Shown here piece by piece: positions 25,990-33,723 of a stretch of DNA of 64,000 nt. Within the stretch, counting starts at the first letter, position 1, and every line of letters starts with the position of its first letter. A program made the position numbers and the translations under genes. The stretch is taken from assembly GCA_963846915.1 (NCBI GenBank), contig CAWJXV010000009.1:62001-126000 (forward strand). The letters are read 5' to 3'. This stretch comes from PALSA-612 sp963846915 (lineage in GTDB: Bacteria > Actinomycetota > Thermoleophilia > Gaiellales > Gaiellaceae). Below the pieces are notes generated by a model, which was not told where the DNA came from, searched no databases, and was given only the letters and a program-made list of their open reading frames with translations.

Positions 25990-26111
25990 TTTTCTCGCCG
26001 CGGACGGCGTCCAAGACATCGCCGCGGCAAGAGCAAGACCGCCCGCGCCGATTTTTTCTCGCCCCGGAACCGCGTCGAAGACATCGCCGCGGCAAGAGCA
26101 AGATCGAGCCG
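25984..26111. repeat. Two tandem copies of a 64-bp repeat between tkt and the ABC-F gene
   Basis: Units begin at 25984 and 26048 with GCCGATTTTTCTCGCC (the second with one extra T), continue through AAGACATCGCCGCGGC and end in GGCAAGAGCAAGA, with only a few differences. A degenerate third start appears near 26108. The 323-bp gap 25823-26145 has no gene; it holds this repeat, the shared tkt/thrC element and the two divergent promoters. Confidence 0.8.
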
Positions 26112-26145
26112 CGACGATTTTCGACTGCACTACGCTTGAACCGGC

Positions 26146-28041
26146 ATGGCAGTCGTGATCGCGTCCAACCTGCGCAAGGAGCTCGGCGGCTCCGTGCTGT
26201 TCGACGGCGTCTCGTTCAAGGTCGAGCGCGGGGAACGTCTGGCACTGTCCGGGCCGAACGGGGCCGGGAAGACCACGCTGCTTCGCATCCTGGCAGGCCA
26301 GACGGAGCTGCACGGCGGCGAACTCGCCTTCTCGAAAGGCACCCGAATCGCGCTCCACGACCAGCGGCCGCCGCTCCACCTCGACCTGTCGCTTCGCGAC
26401 TACGTGCTCGGCGGCGCGGCCGACCTCGTCGCGCTCGAGCAGGAGCTCCGCAGGCTCGAGACCGCGATGGGCGAAGGCTCGCACGACGCCAAGACGATGC
26501 GCAGCTACTCGGAGGCGGTCGCGCGGCTCGAGCACGCCGGCGGCTGGGACTGGCGGTCGCGCACGACCGCCGTGGTCCGCGGGCTCGGCTTCACGGAGGC
26601 CGACCTCGATCGCCGGCTCGACACGTTCTCGGGCGGCGAGCTGACGCGGGCCTCGCTCGGCCGCTCGCTCGCCGGCGATCCCGACCTGCTGCTGCTCGAC
26701 GAGCCGACGAACCACCTCGACGTCGCCAATCTCGAGTGGCTGGAGACCACGCTGAGCTCGCTCGACGCGGCCGTGATCCTCGTCGCGCACGACCGCTGGT
26801 TCCTCGAAGCGGTGACGACGGCCGTCCTCGAGCTGGAAGGCGGCCGCTCGCTCTATTTCGCAGGCCCCTGGCACGAGTGGCGGCGCGAGAAGGCTTCGCG
26901 CGCGCTCTCCGCCGGGAAGGCGATCCAGCGCTACGACGCCGACATCGCGCGCCTCGAGCGATTCGTGGAGCGGTTCCGCTACAAGAAATCCAAGGCGAAG
27001 CAGGCGCAGGCCAAGCTGACGCACATCGGCCGGCTCAGCGGCCAGCGCGCGCAGAAGGCTGCGGAGCTCGACGCACTGACGCTTCAGGGGCGGGCGCTCG
27101 GGTTCGAGTTCCTCGACCCGCCGCGGAGCGGACGCGTGGTGCTCGACGTGTCCGGGCTCGACCTGTCCGCGGGAGACAAGCATCTCCTGTCCGATGTCTC
27201 GTTCGGGCTCGACCGGGGCGAGCACGTCGCGCTCGTCGGCCCCAACGGCTCGGGCAAGACGACCCTGCTCGAGGCGCTGCTCCGCGGCCGGGTCGGGCAC
27301 GGCGTCGTCCCGGCATACTTCTCGCAGCAGGAGGCGGAGCTCGACGAGCGGGGGACCGTGCTCGACTGCGTCCAGTCGATGACAGGCCTGACGCGGCCGA
27401 ACGCGCAGAACCTGCTCGGCCGGTTCCTCTTCTCGGGGTGGGAGGAGCACCAGAAGGCGGTCTTGGTGCTTTCGGGAGGCGAGCGGCGGCGGCTCGCGCT
27501 GGCTGCGGTGGTCGCGTCGGGCGCGAACTTCCTCGTGCTCGACGAGCCGACGAACCACCTCGATCTCGAGAGCCGGGAGGCGCTCGAGGATGCACTGCGA
27601 GCGTTCCCGGGGACGATCTTGCTCGTGTCGCACGACCGCGCGCTCCTCGACGCGGTGGCGGAGCGCACGCTCGCGATCGAGGATCAGCGGCTGAACGCCT
27701 ACGACGGCGGCTGGGCGGACTACGTCCGGCGCCGGGAGGAGCGGCTCGCTTCCGCCCGGGCCGTGCCCGAGGCACAGTCCCTCGAGCCTGTCCGCAAAGA
27801 ACGACAGTCCAGCGTCAAACCCTCGCCCCCGCCGACCAAACCGAAGCCGCAACGGCCGCGCGAGCTCGCGCGCCTCGAGGCGGAGATCGAGGCAAAGGAG
27901 CAGACGGTGGCCAAGCTCGAGCGGAAGCTCGCCGACGACTGGGCGAACGTCGACGCCGTCACGGCCTACCGCCGTGCCCGCGAGGAGCTCGAGGCGCTCT
28001 TCGAGCGCTGGGAGTCGCTGGTCGAGTCGGCCCAGGCCTGA
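26146..28041 (+). CDS. ABC-F family ATPase
   Basis: Soluble tandem ATPase, 631 residues, no membrane domain. ABC1: Walker A GPNGAGKTT (about residues 38-46), signature FSGGE, Walker B LLLLDEPTNHLD. A linker (about 240-310) includes the basic helix RYKKSKAKQAQAKL. ABC2: GPNGSGKTT, LSGGE, LVLDEPTNHLD. The C-terminal tail is proline-rich and then a charged coiled coil (about 560-620), as in Uup-type proteins. ABC-F proteins act on ribosomes in translation rescue, antibiotic protection or assembly; which role applies here is not known. A TACGCT box lies 9 nt before the ATG. Confidence 0.9.
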   Translation: MAVVIASNLRKELGGSVLFDGVSFKVERGERLALSGPNGAGKTTLLRILAGQTELHGGELAFSKGTRIALHDQRPPLHLDLSLRDYVLGGAADLVALEQELRRLETAMGEGSHDAKTMRSYSEAVARLEHAGGWDWRSRTTAVVRGLGFTEADLDRRLDTFSGGELTRASLGRSLAGDPDLLLLDEPTNHLDVANLEWLETTLSSLDAAVILVAHDRWFLEAVTTAVLELEGGRSLYFAGPWHEWRREKASRALSAGKAIQRYDADIARLERFVERFRYKKSKAKQAQAKLTHIGRLSGQRAQKAAELDALTLQGRALGFEFLDPPRSGRVVLDVSGLDLSAGDKHLLSDVSFGLDRGEHVALVGPNGSGKTTLLEALLRGRVGHGVVPAYFSQQEAELDERGTVLDCVQSMTGLTRPNAQNLLGRFLFSGWEEHQKAVLVLSGGERRRLALAAVVASGANFLVLDEPTNHLDLESREALEDALRAFPGTILLVSHDRALLDAVAERTLAIEDQRLNAYDGGWADYVRRREERLASARAVPEAQSLEPVRKERQSSVKPSPPPTKPKPQRPRELARLEAEIEAKEQTVAKLERKLADDWANVDAVTAYRRAREELEALFERWESLVESAQA

Positions 28042-28118
28042 AACCGCCTCGGCTGCGACGGGCCCGTCGCTCGGGGCACCCCGGCCCACCACCCACGTTT
28101 CATCGTAGTCCGAAAAGT

Positions 28119-28145
28119 GTCACGTGTCCGTGACGCGGGTGTGAC
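28119..28145 (+). promoter_or_regulatory. Three GTNAC boxes at 11-bp period upstream of the M20 operon
   Basis: GTCAC (28119-28123), GTGAC (28130-28134) and GTGAC (28141-28145) are spaced exactly 11 bp apart, 22 nt or more before the ATG at 28167. One helical turn between direct half-sites is the pattern recognised by OmpR-family response regulators such as GlnR (GTNAC-N6-GAAAC) and PhoP. The same arrangement precedes the glnK-amt promoter (61532-61558). Confidence 0.55.
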
Positions 28146-28166
28146 AAATCTGTAGAAAGCTGAGGC

Positions 28167-29243
28167 ATGCCGACCAAGTCACTCGCGCTGCTCCGCGAGC
28201 TCGTGGAGATCGAGTCGCCGACGTACTCGCCGGGGGTGCGCCTGGTGGCAACGCGCATGGCCGAGGAGCTCGAAGGGCTCGGCGGCGACGTCCGCATGCT
28301 CGAGGGCGACCACGTCGTCGCCGACCTCGACGGCGAAGGCGGGCCGCTGCTCCTGCTCGGCCACACTGATACGGTCTGGGAGCAGGGGACGCTCGCGACG
28401 ATGCCGTTCCGGATCGAGAACGGGCTCGCGTTCGGGCCGGGCGTCTACGACATGAAGGGCTGCCTGATCGTGATGCTCGACGCGATGCGCCGCGCTGCAC
28501 AAAATCGCCGTGCGCTTCGCGTCTTCCTGACCGCCGACGAGGAGCAGGGCAGCCGCACCGCGCGCGAGGCGATCGGGGAGGCCGCCGCGGGGACGGTGGC
28601 CGCATTCGTCGTCGAGCCGCCGACGAACCACGGCCACCTGAAGACGTCGCGCAAGGGGCTCGGCCGCTTCCACGTCGCGATCACGGGCCGCCCCGCCCAT
28701 GCCGGCACGAACCTCGTCGACGGCGCGAGCGCGGTCGAGGAACTCGCCCACCAGATCCTCCGGCTTCACGCGCTGACCGACCACGAGCGGGGGATCTCCG
28801 TCAACGTCGGCGTCGTGCACGGAGGCACGCGCGAGAACGTCGTTGCCGCCTGCGCCGATGCGCGGCTCGACGTGCGGGTGTCCCAGCGCGCCGACCTCGA
28901 GCGCCTCGAGCGGATCCTGCGCAGCCTCGAGCCGACGGTCCCGGGGACGTCGATCGAGGTCGACGGCGACTGGACGCGCCCGCCGCTCGAACGCACGAAG
29001 GGGAGCAGTCGACTGTTCGCCCGCGCGCGGGAGATCGGGCTCGGCCTGGGGCTCGACCTGAAGGAGGCGTCCTCGGGAGGCGGCTCGGACGGCAACCTCG
29101 TCGGGGCGCTCGGACTCCCGGTCCTGGACGGGCTCGGCGCGGAGGGCAAAGGCGCACATGCCCACAACGAGCAGATCCGCATTGACGCGCTGCCGGTCAG
29201 GGCACAGCTCCTCGCCGGCCTGCTCGAGAACCCGGGCCTGTGA
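28167..29243 (+). CDS. M20-family zinc carboxypeptidase (glutamate carboxypeptidase-like)
   Basis: 358 residues, M20 metallopeptidase of the CPG2 type. Metal-binding and catalytic motifs are complete: GHTDTVW (His), GPGVYDMKG (bridging Asp), TADEEQGS (catalytic Glu pair), FVVEPP and the final AHAHNE histidine. The dimerisation insert is present (about residues 160-270). Family members remove C-terminal glutamate or hydrolyse acylamino acids in the cytoplasm or outside; no signal peptide is seen here. First gene of an operon with a NUDIX hydrolase (4-nt overlap) and a U32-like protein. The upstream 11-bp repeat boxes suggest nitrogen control, which would fit glutamate salvage; that is inference. 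Confidence 0.85.
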   Translation: MPTKSLALLRELVEIESPTYSPGVRLVATRMAEELEGLGGDVRMLEGDHVVADLDGEGGPLLLLGHTDTVWEQGTLATMPFRIENGLAFGPGVYDMKGCLIVMLDAMRRAAQNRRALRVFLTADEEQGSRTAREAIGEAAAGTVAAFVVEPPTNHGHLKTSRKGLGRFHVAITGRPAHAGTNLVDGASAVEELAHQILRLHALTDHERGISVNVGVVHGGTRENVVAACADARLDVRVSQRADLERLERILRSLEPTVPGTSIEVDGDWTRPPLERTKGSSRLFARAREIGLGLGLDLKEASSGGGSDGNLVGALGLPVLDGLGAEGKGAHAHNEQIRIDALPVRAQLLAGLLENPGL

Positions 29244-29764
29244 CGCGCTGGACGGTTCACGGCGAGCGAGCGGTCTACGAGAGCGACTGGGTGACGCTCG
29301 CGCTCGCTGACGTCGAACTGCCGGACGGTAGCCGCTTCGAGCACCATCTCGTCCGCATCCCGCAGCAGGCCGCCGCCGTCGTCGTCCACGACACCGGGCG
29401 CGGCGTGCTCATGCTCTGGCGCCATCGGTTCATCACCGACACGTGGGGCTGGGAGGTTCCGGCCGGCCGAATCGAGCCTGGAGAGGCACCCGTGGACGCC
29501 GCGGCGCGGGAGGCGCTCGAGGAGACGGGCTGGGCACCCGGGCCGCTCCGCCCGATCGGCACTTACCACCCCGCGAACGGATTCACGGACCAGACCTTCT
29601 ACGTCTTCGCGGCCGACGATGCAACCCGGGAGCGCGAGCCCGACGGTATCGAGACGGATCGCGTCGAATGGATTCCGCTCGACCGCGTGCGCGATCTGAT
29701 CAGGAGCGGCGACGTGTCCGACGGCTTCTCGCTCACCGCGCTCCTGTGGTATCTGATGCCGTGA
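29240..29764 (+). CDS. NUDIX hydrolase (ADP-ribose pyrophosphatase-like)
   Basis: 174 residues. The NUDIX box is intact: G-x5-E-x7-REALEETGW beginning at GRIEPGE (about residues 75-97). The layout, with EVPAGRIEPGE after a TWGWE segment, resembles ADP-ribose/nucleoside-diphosphate-sugar pyrophosphatases. It would hydrolyse a nucleoside diphosphate linked to another moiety with Mg2+. GTG 29240 overlaps the M20 stop (GTGA) and its own stop overlaps the next gene (GTGA), so the three genes are translationally coupled. Confidence 0.88.
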   Translation: MTRWTVHGERAVYESDWVTLALADVELPDGSRFEHHLVRIPQQAAAVVVHDTGRGVLMLWRHRFITDTWGWEVPAGRIEPGEAPVDAAAREALEETGWAPGPLRPIGTYHPANGFTDQTFYVFAADDATREREPDGIETDRVEWIPLDRVRDLIRSGDVSDGFSLTALLWYLMP

Positions 29765-30693
29765 GCGCGACGCGCGACTTCCTGCGCTCGATCGGCCTCC
29801 CGCCCGGCGACCTGAACGGGTTGCCCGACTCGGGCAAGCGCTTTGCCGACGGCGCGCAATATCGGATCGAGATCCCAAGCACGGAGGGCCCGAGCTGCCT
29901 CGAGGCCGTGCTTGAGGAGGCCGGGCGGCTCGGGGTCCGCGTTCATCGCGTCTCGCAAGGCAGCGGCGTCTTCCTGCACACCGATTCGGAGCTCGACGAA
30001 ATGGCGCGCACCGCCGCTGCCGCACGCGTCGAGGTCTCGCTGTTCACTCGCCCGAACGCGGCGTGGGGCACGTCCGCGATGGCCCGCTCGGCAGCGGGCG
30101 CGGTCGTCGCGCCCGCAGCGCACGGCCAGGAGCAGGTCGTCGCGTGCCTCGACGACGCGCGGCGAGCCGCCGACCACGGTTTTCGCAGCGTCCTGATCGC
30201 CGACCTCGGCGTCCTCTCGGCCTTCACGGCCATGAAGCGGGCGGACGAGCTGCCCGCGGACATGCAGGCCAAGATCTCCGTGATGCTGCCGGCGGCGAAC
30301 CCGGCCGCAGCCCGCGTGCTGGTCGAGCTCGGCGCGAGCACGATCAACCTGCCGACCGACCTGTCGCTCGCGCAGATCGCGGCGATCCGGGCAGCCGTCG
30401 ACTGTCCGCTGGACATCTACGTCGAGGCGCCCGACAACGTCGGTGGGTTCGTCCGCATGCACGAGATCCCCGAGCTGATCCGCGTGGCGTCGCCGGTTTA
30501 CGTGAAGTTCGGGCTCCGCAACGCGCCGGACGTCTATCCCGCCGGCACGCACCTCGAGGCGACGACGGTCGGGCTCTCGCGCGAGCGCGTCCGACGCGCG
30601 CGGCTCGGCCTCGACCTCCTGGCCCGCTCCGGCTACGAGCCCGCCACCTCGGAACCGGGCGCGGACGGGCTCGCGGTGCCCGTGCCGGCATGA
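29761..30693 (+). CDS. Peptidase U32-like TIM-barrel protein
   Basis: 310 residues, no signal peptide or membrane span. The repeating beta/alpha pattern and ending (VYVKFGLRNAPDVYPAGTHLE) resemble the U32 peptidase family (PF01136), whose members include RNA-hydroxylation proteins with iron-sulphur clusters. Here only a few cysteines are present and no four-Cys cluster motif is seen, so that activity is not indicated. GTG 29761 overlaps the NUDIX stop. The protein is cytosolic and co-expressed with a glutamate-type carboxypeptidase. Function unknown; the family assignment is tentative. Confidence 0.55.
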   Translation: MSATRDFLRSIGLPPGDLNGLPDSGKRFADGAQYRIEIPSTEGPSCLEAVLEEAGRLGVRVHRVSQGSGVFLHTDSELDEMARTAAAARVEVSLFTRPNAAWGTSAMARSAAGAVVAPAAHGQEQVVACLDDARRAADHGFRSVLIADLGVLSAFTAMKRADELPADMQAKISVMLPAANPAAARVLVELGASTINLPTDLSLAQIAAIRAAVDCPLDIYVEAPDNVGGFVRMHEIPELIRVASPVYVKFGLRNAPDVYPAGTHLEATTVGLSRERVRRARLGLDLLARSGYEPATSEPGADGLAVPVPA

Positions 30694-30727
30694 CGCGCGC
30701 GGCGGTCGCCGCCAAGGGGTTCTGCAA

Positions 30728-31297
30728 CTAGACGGCGTCGAGCGTCGCGACGACCGCCTCGGCGATCACCTTCAGCGGCCTGCCGGACACCTGGCTCGCG
30801 CGGCGAAGCCGGTCGAAGGCCTCGCTCTCGGTGAGCCCCTCCTTCGCCATCAGAAGCCCCTTGGCGCGTTCGATCACCTTCCGCGCCGCGAGCGCCTCGG
30901 ACAGCGACTCGGCCTCTTCGCGGAGCGCGACCAGCTCCTCGTGCCTGGCCCGCGCCGTCGCGATCGCCGGCAGGAGGTCCGACTCGCGGAACGGCTTGAC
31001 GAGGTACCCGAAGACGCCCGCTTCGACGGCACGAGACACGAGCTCGTCCTGCCCGTAGGCCGTCAGCATCACGATCGGGATCGGGCGCTCGTCGAGGATC
31101 CGCCGGGCCGCCTCGATGCCGTCGAGCCGCGGCATCTTCACGTCCATGATCGCCAGGTCGGGCTGCTCGGAGCGCGCAAGCTCGACCGCCTCGGCCCCGT
31201 CGCGCGCCTCCGCGCAGACCTCGAGTCCGGACTTCTCGAGCAGGGCGCGCAGGTCGAGGCGGATGATCGTCTCGTCCTCGGCGATCAGGATCCTCAC
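30728..31297 (-). CDS. pdtaR: ANTAR-domain response regulator (PdtaR-like)
   Basis: 189 residues: receiver domain (1-120) with acidic pocket Glu7/Asp8, phospho-acceptor Asp52, Thr79 and Lys101; a coiled linker; then an ANTAR domain (about 128-189, core KVIERAKGLLMAKEGLTESEAF). ANTAR proteins bind paired hexaloop hairpins in nascent mRNA and block terminators. The organisation equals mycobacterial PdtaR (Rv1626). GTG 31297 overlaps the stop of the NUDIX gene by 4 nt; the longer in-frame extension is not the gene. A matching HisKA_2 kinase lies at 33724-35130, and candidate RNA targets precede glnA and glnK-amt in this window. Confidence 0.9.
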   Translation of the reverse strand: MRILIAEDETIIRLDLRALLEKSGLEVCAEARDGAEAVELARSEQPDLAIMDVKMPRLDGIEAARRILDERPIPIVMLTAYGQDELVSRAVEAGVFGYLVKPFRESDLLPAIATARARHEELVALREEAESLSEALAARKVIERAKGLLMAKEGLTESEAFDRLRRASQVSGRPLKVIAEAVVATLDAV

Positions 31298-31722
31298 CCG
31301 GTCGGCCTCATCTGGGCAACCAGCTCCTCGAGCACCTCGCGCGGCTCGGGCCAGTAGAGAAGCTCGGTGGCCTCGGCGACCAGGCACCAGCGGTAGTCGT
31401 CGTGCTCCCAGTCGAGGTCGGGCTCCCAGCCGGGCGGCGCCTCGGCGACGAAGCACTCGACGTGGACGCGCTCCGCACCCGGTTCGTAGTGCGACTCCCA
31501 GCCCTCGATGTCGTAGTCGTACGGGCGCCCGAGGTCACGCGGCGCCGCAGCAAGCCCGGTCTCCTCGAGCAACTCGCGGGCGGCGGCCTCGCCGTACGTC
31601 TCGCCGGCCTCGAGCGCGCCCGCGACGCAGTGCCAGTAGCCACCCTGCTGCTCCGAACGGCGGAGAATCAGGTACTTCTCGCCGCGGCGGACGAAGACGA
31701 AGACCTCGTGGGGCAGCCTCAC
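31294..31722 (-). CDS. NUDIX hydrolase
   Basis: 142 residues, essentially a single NUDIX domain. The box reads GALEAGETYGEAAARELLEETG (about residues 35-56), with the general shape of dihydroneopterin-triphosphate or (d)NTP pyrophosphatases. The start is GTG 31722. It overlaps pdtaR by 4 nt and is probably transcribed with it; whether its substrate relates to the signalling system is unknown. The VOC gene upstream ends 10 nt before it, so all three may form one transcript. Confidence 0.82.
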   Translation of the reverse strand: MRLPHEVFVFVRRGEKYLILRRSEQQGGYWHCVAGALEAGETYGEAAARELLEETGLAAAPRDLGRPYDYDIEGWESHYEPGAERVHVECFVAEAPPGWEPDLDWEHDDYRWCLVAEATELLYWPEPREVLEELVAQMRPTG

Positions 31723-31731
31723 GCCCGAAGG

Positions 31732-32148
31732 CTACTCGGCGACCTCCTGCAGCACCTGCGCCAGCATCCAGGGGTTCCCGTCGGGGTCGTAGAAGGTGGC
31801 GAGCCGGACCATGCCCGGCACCTCGTTGGTCTCGCCGTCGAAGCGGACCCCGTTCCCCTCAAGGTGGCCGCGCGCAGCGTCGATGTCGACGACCCGGAAT
31901 GTCGGCGTAATCGCGCCCTGGCCGCCGACGTCCTCGACCTGTCCGAGCCCGATCGACAGGCCCGGGACCGGCGTCTCGATCTCGGCCCAGCCGTAGTCGT
32001 CGAGCCGGTAGACGGTCTCGAACCCGAGCATGTCTCGGTACCAGTCGAGCGCCTTGCCGAGGTCGGCGACGTTGACGGCGCAAACGAGGTGGCCGGCGTA
32101 CTCGAACGGCCTCTTCTTCGTCGCGGTGTCGGAGGTTGCCTCGCTCAT
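31732..32148 (-). CDS. VOC (glyoxalase/bleomycin-resistance) superfamily protein
   Basis: 138 residues, one VOC module of two beta-alpha-beta-beta-beta units. Seen: HLVCAVNVADLGKALDWYRD at the N-terminus and ATFYDPDGNPWMLAQVL at the end. Members bind a divalent metal and act as lyases, dioxygenases or binding proteins; the activity cannot be assigned. ATG 32148 has AAAGGAG upstream. Divergent from an HxlR-type regulator across a 50-bp AT-rich gap, the usual layout for a regulator and its target. Confidence 0.8.
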   Translation of the reverse strand: MSEATSDTATKKRPFEYAGHLVCAVNVADLGKALDWYRDMLGFETVYRLDDYGWAEIETPVPGLSIGLGQVEDVGGQGAITPTFRVVDIDAARGHLEGNGVRFDGETNEVPGMVRLATFYDPDGNPWMLAQVLQEVAE

Positions 32149-32170
32149 CGTCTGCTCCTTTCGTCCGGGT

Positions 32171-32198
32171 GACCTGTTTTTATACTTAGATTACTTCC
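32171..32198 (+). promoter_or_regulatory. AT-rich divergent promoter/operator between VOC and HxlR genes
   Basis: The gap contains TTTTTATACTTAGATTACTT, unusually AT-rich for this genome. On the plus strand TAGATT (32187-32192) lies 6 nt before the HxlR GTG (leaderless spacing), with TATACT just upstream. On the minus strand AAGTA occurs twice as a direct repeat, a likely binding site for the HxlR regulator. Confidence 0.45.
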
Positions 32199-32732
32199 GT
32201 GTCAAGGCTTCCACGGCTCTTCCACCATCGCTGGGCGGTCCCGGTATTGGCTGCGCTCGAGCGGACTCCAGGACGGACGGCGAACCTCGGGCACGCGCTG
32301 GGCGCCGGCCGCGAGTCGCTCGTGCGTGCGTTGCGGGAGCTCGTCGAGCTGGGACTGCTCGCGCGGAACGAGGGCTACGGGCATCCCCTGCGCCCCGAGT
32401 ACCTCGTCCTGCCGGCCGGCGCGGCGCTGATCCACCCGAGCGTCGAGCTCGTCGAGGCGCTCGGGCGGCTCGGCGCGACCGAGCCCGGGCTGAACAAGTG
32501 GTCGATGCCGGTGGTGCACGCGCTCGCGCGCGGACCGCGGCGCTTCTCCGAGCTGCGCGACGCGCTGCCGGAGGTGACCGCGCGGGCCCTGACACTCGCG
32601 CTCAAGGACCTCGTCGCCACCGGCCTCGTCGAACGCACGATCACGGAGGGCTTCCCGCCCTCGACGCTGTACCGGCTGACCCGCGCCGCCGAGCCGCTGC
32701 GCGCGCCGCTCACGGAGCTCGCGCGGGGCTAG
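32199..32732 (+). CDS. HxlR-type regulator with duplicated winged helix
   Basis: 177 residues made of two HxlR-like winged-helix modules. Module 1 (about 8-72) starts HHRWAVPVLAALERTPGRT and ends with a wing into YLVLPAG. Module 2 (about 100-170) starts NKWSMPVVHALARGPRRFSEL and ends TLYRLTRAAEPL. HxlR proteins normally dimerise with one such domain per chain, so this looks like a single-chain dimer. It is divergent from the VOC gene and probably controls it. The stop shares a CTAG with the convergent TetR gene. Confidence 0.8.
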   Translation: MSRLPRLFHHRWAVPVLAALERTPGRTANLGHALGAGRESLVRALRELVELGLLARNEGYGHPLRPEYLVLPAGAALIHPSVELVEALGRLGATEPGLNKWSMPVVHALARGPRRFSELRDALPEVTARALTLALKDLVATGLVERTITEGFPPSTLYRLTRAAEPLRAPLTELARG

Positions 32733-33265
32733 CCGCGCCGGAACCCGTCCAGGCCGCGCCTCCAGGCCGCGTCGAGATCCGCGTCGGGCGGGAAGCGGCG
32801 GTCGAGCTCGAGGATCGTCATGCCGTGCGCGAACGCCCAGGCGGCGCGGGCGAGGTCGCGGTCACCGCCGACGGTCTCGACCACCGGCCGGGCCGCGCGT
32901 TCCTCGACGCCGGGAGTCAGCAGCTCGCGATTCAGCTCGTGCGCCGTCATCAGACGGTAGAGGTGCGGATGCTCGGCGGCGAACCGGCGGTACGCGCCGG
33001 CGATCGCGTCGAGCCGGTCGTCAGCTCCGTCGACGGCACCCTCGAACGCCGCGGCCTGGAGCTCGAAGCCCGTCGAGATGATCGCCGCCTCGAGCGCCTT
33101 CTTGTCGGGGAAGTGCTTGTAGAGCGACGGCGCGCGGATCCCCAGACGCTCGGCCACTCGTCTCATCGACAGGCCGTCAGGCCCCTCCGTCTCGAGCGCA
33201 TCGAGAGCGACCGCGGCGATCTCACGCGCCCGGGGGGTCGGCTCCCTACGGACGCTGGTAGCCAT
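32729..33265 (-). CDS. TetR-family transcriptional regulator
   Basis: 178 residues. The N-terminal helix-turn-helix is at about residues 14-60 (DGLSMRRVAERLGIRAPSLY, then KHFPDKKAL), followed by a helical ligand domain of the TetR_C WHG-like type (YRLMTAHELNRELL). It overlaps the end of the DUF4260 gene by 20 nt and is translated after it. Two perfect palindromes in the promoter of that operon (33667-33704) are probable operators, implying autorepression released by a ligand. The last codon region overlaps the HxlR gene tail by 4 nt (shared CTAG). Confidence 0.9.
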   Translation of the reverse strand: MATSVRREPTPRAREIAAVALDALETEGPDGLSMRRVAERLGIRAPSLYKHFPDKKALEAAIISTGFELQAAAFEGAVDGADDRLDAIAGAYRRFAAEHPHLYRLMTAHELNRELLTPGVEERAARPVVETVGGDRDLARAAWAFAHGMTILELDRRFPPDADLDAAWRRGLDGFRRG

Positions 33266-33635
33266 CGCGCGTCCTCAGGCCGTAGCCGACCGACCTGTCG
33301 AGGGCGACGTGGAACGCCCAGGCAAGCCCGCCGACCAGATAGCCCAGGCCGATCACCCCGGCCGCGCCGAGAGCCACCAGGACGAGCGGCCCCCAGAACC
33401 GATGGACGAGGTTGTAGAGCGGCACCGCCCGCGGGTGGAGCCTGCCCTTCTCGAGTCCCTTGCCCACTCCGAGGAGAAGCGCGATGTCCGGGCCGAAGCC
33501 GAACGCCGCGAGCTGCCAGTACCCGGTGCCGTGTTTCACCGCCTCCAGCACGGCCACGGCCAGGAGAAGCGCAGCGACAACGCCGTAGGCGATGCGCCGC
33601 ACGGACTTCCCACGTGTGACGACGAGCGTGCTCAC
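33246..33635 (-). CDS. DUF4260-family membrane protein
   Basis: 129 residues with three to four hydrophobic helices (about residues 15-32, 40-56, 78-105). The closing segment WAFHVALDRSVGYGLRTRDGYQ is characteristic of DUF4260. Function unknown. GTG 33635 is chosen because AAGGGAG precedes it; the same frame continues far upstream through the antisense of the kinase gene and is ignored. First gene of a two-gene operon with TetR, so its expression is probably repressed by that regulator until an inducer binds. Confidence 0.8.
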   Translation of the reverse strand: MSTLVVTRGKSVRRIAYGVVAALLLAVAVLEAVKHGTGYWQLAAFGFGPDIALLLGVGKGLEKGRLHPRAVPLYNLVHRFWGPLVLVALGAAGVIGLGYLVGGLAWAFHVALDRSVGYGLRTRDGYQRP

Positions 33636-33666
33636 GAGTCGCTCCCTTCTGGTGGTTGCGTATCGA

Positions 33667-33719
33667 GCTAACACTGTTAGCCGAGTATGGCTAACGATGT
33701 TAGCTATGTCAAGGTTAGC
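33667..33719 (-). promoter_or_regulatory. Promoter with two palindromic TetR operators
   Basis: On the minus strand TTGACA (33712-33707), a 17-nt spacer and CATACT (33689-33684) form a good promoter for the DUF4260-TetR operon. The spacer consists almost entirely of a perfect palindrome GCTAAC-N3-GTTAGC (33690-33704). A second copy, GCTAACACTGTTAGC (33667-33681), covers the start-site region, with centres 23 bp apart. A half-site GTTAGC follows at 33714-33719. TetR binding here would block polymerase directly. Confidence 0.75.
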
Positions 33720-33723
33720 GATG

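Noticed and set aside
25984..26111. CRISPR-like array
   Set aside because: Only two units, directly adjacent, with no spacers and no cas genes.
25696..28092. Long open frames opposite the ABC-F gene, such as 798 codons on the minus strand
   Set aside because: High-GC antisense shadow: Arg/Glu/Ala-rich, without domains, and fully explained by codon bias of the ABC-F gene.
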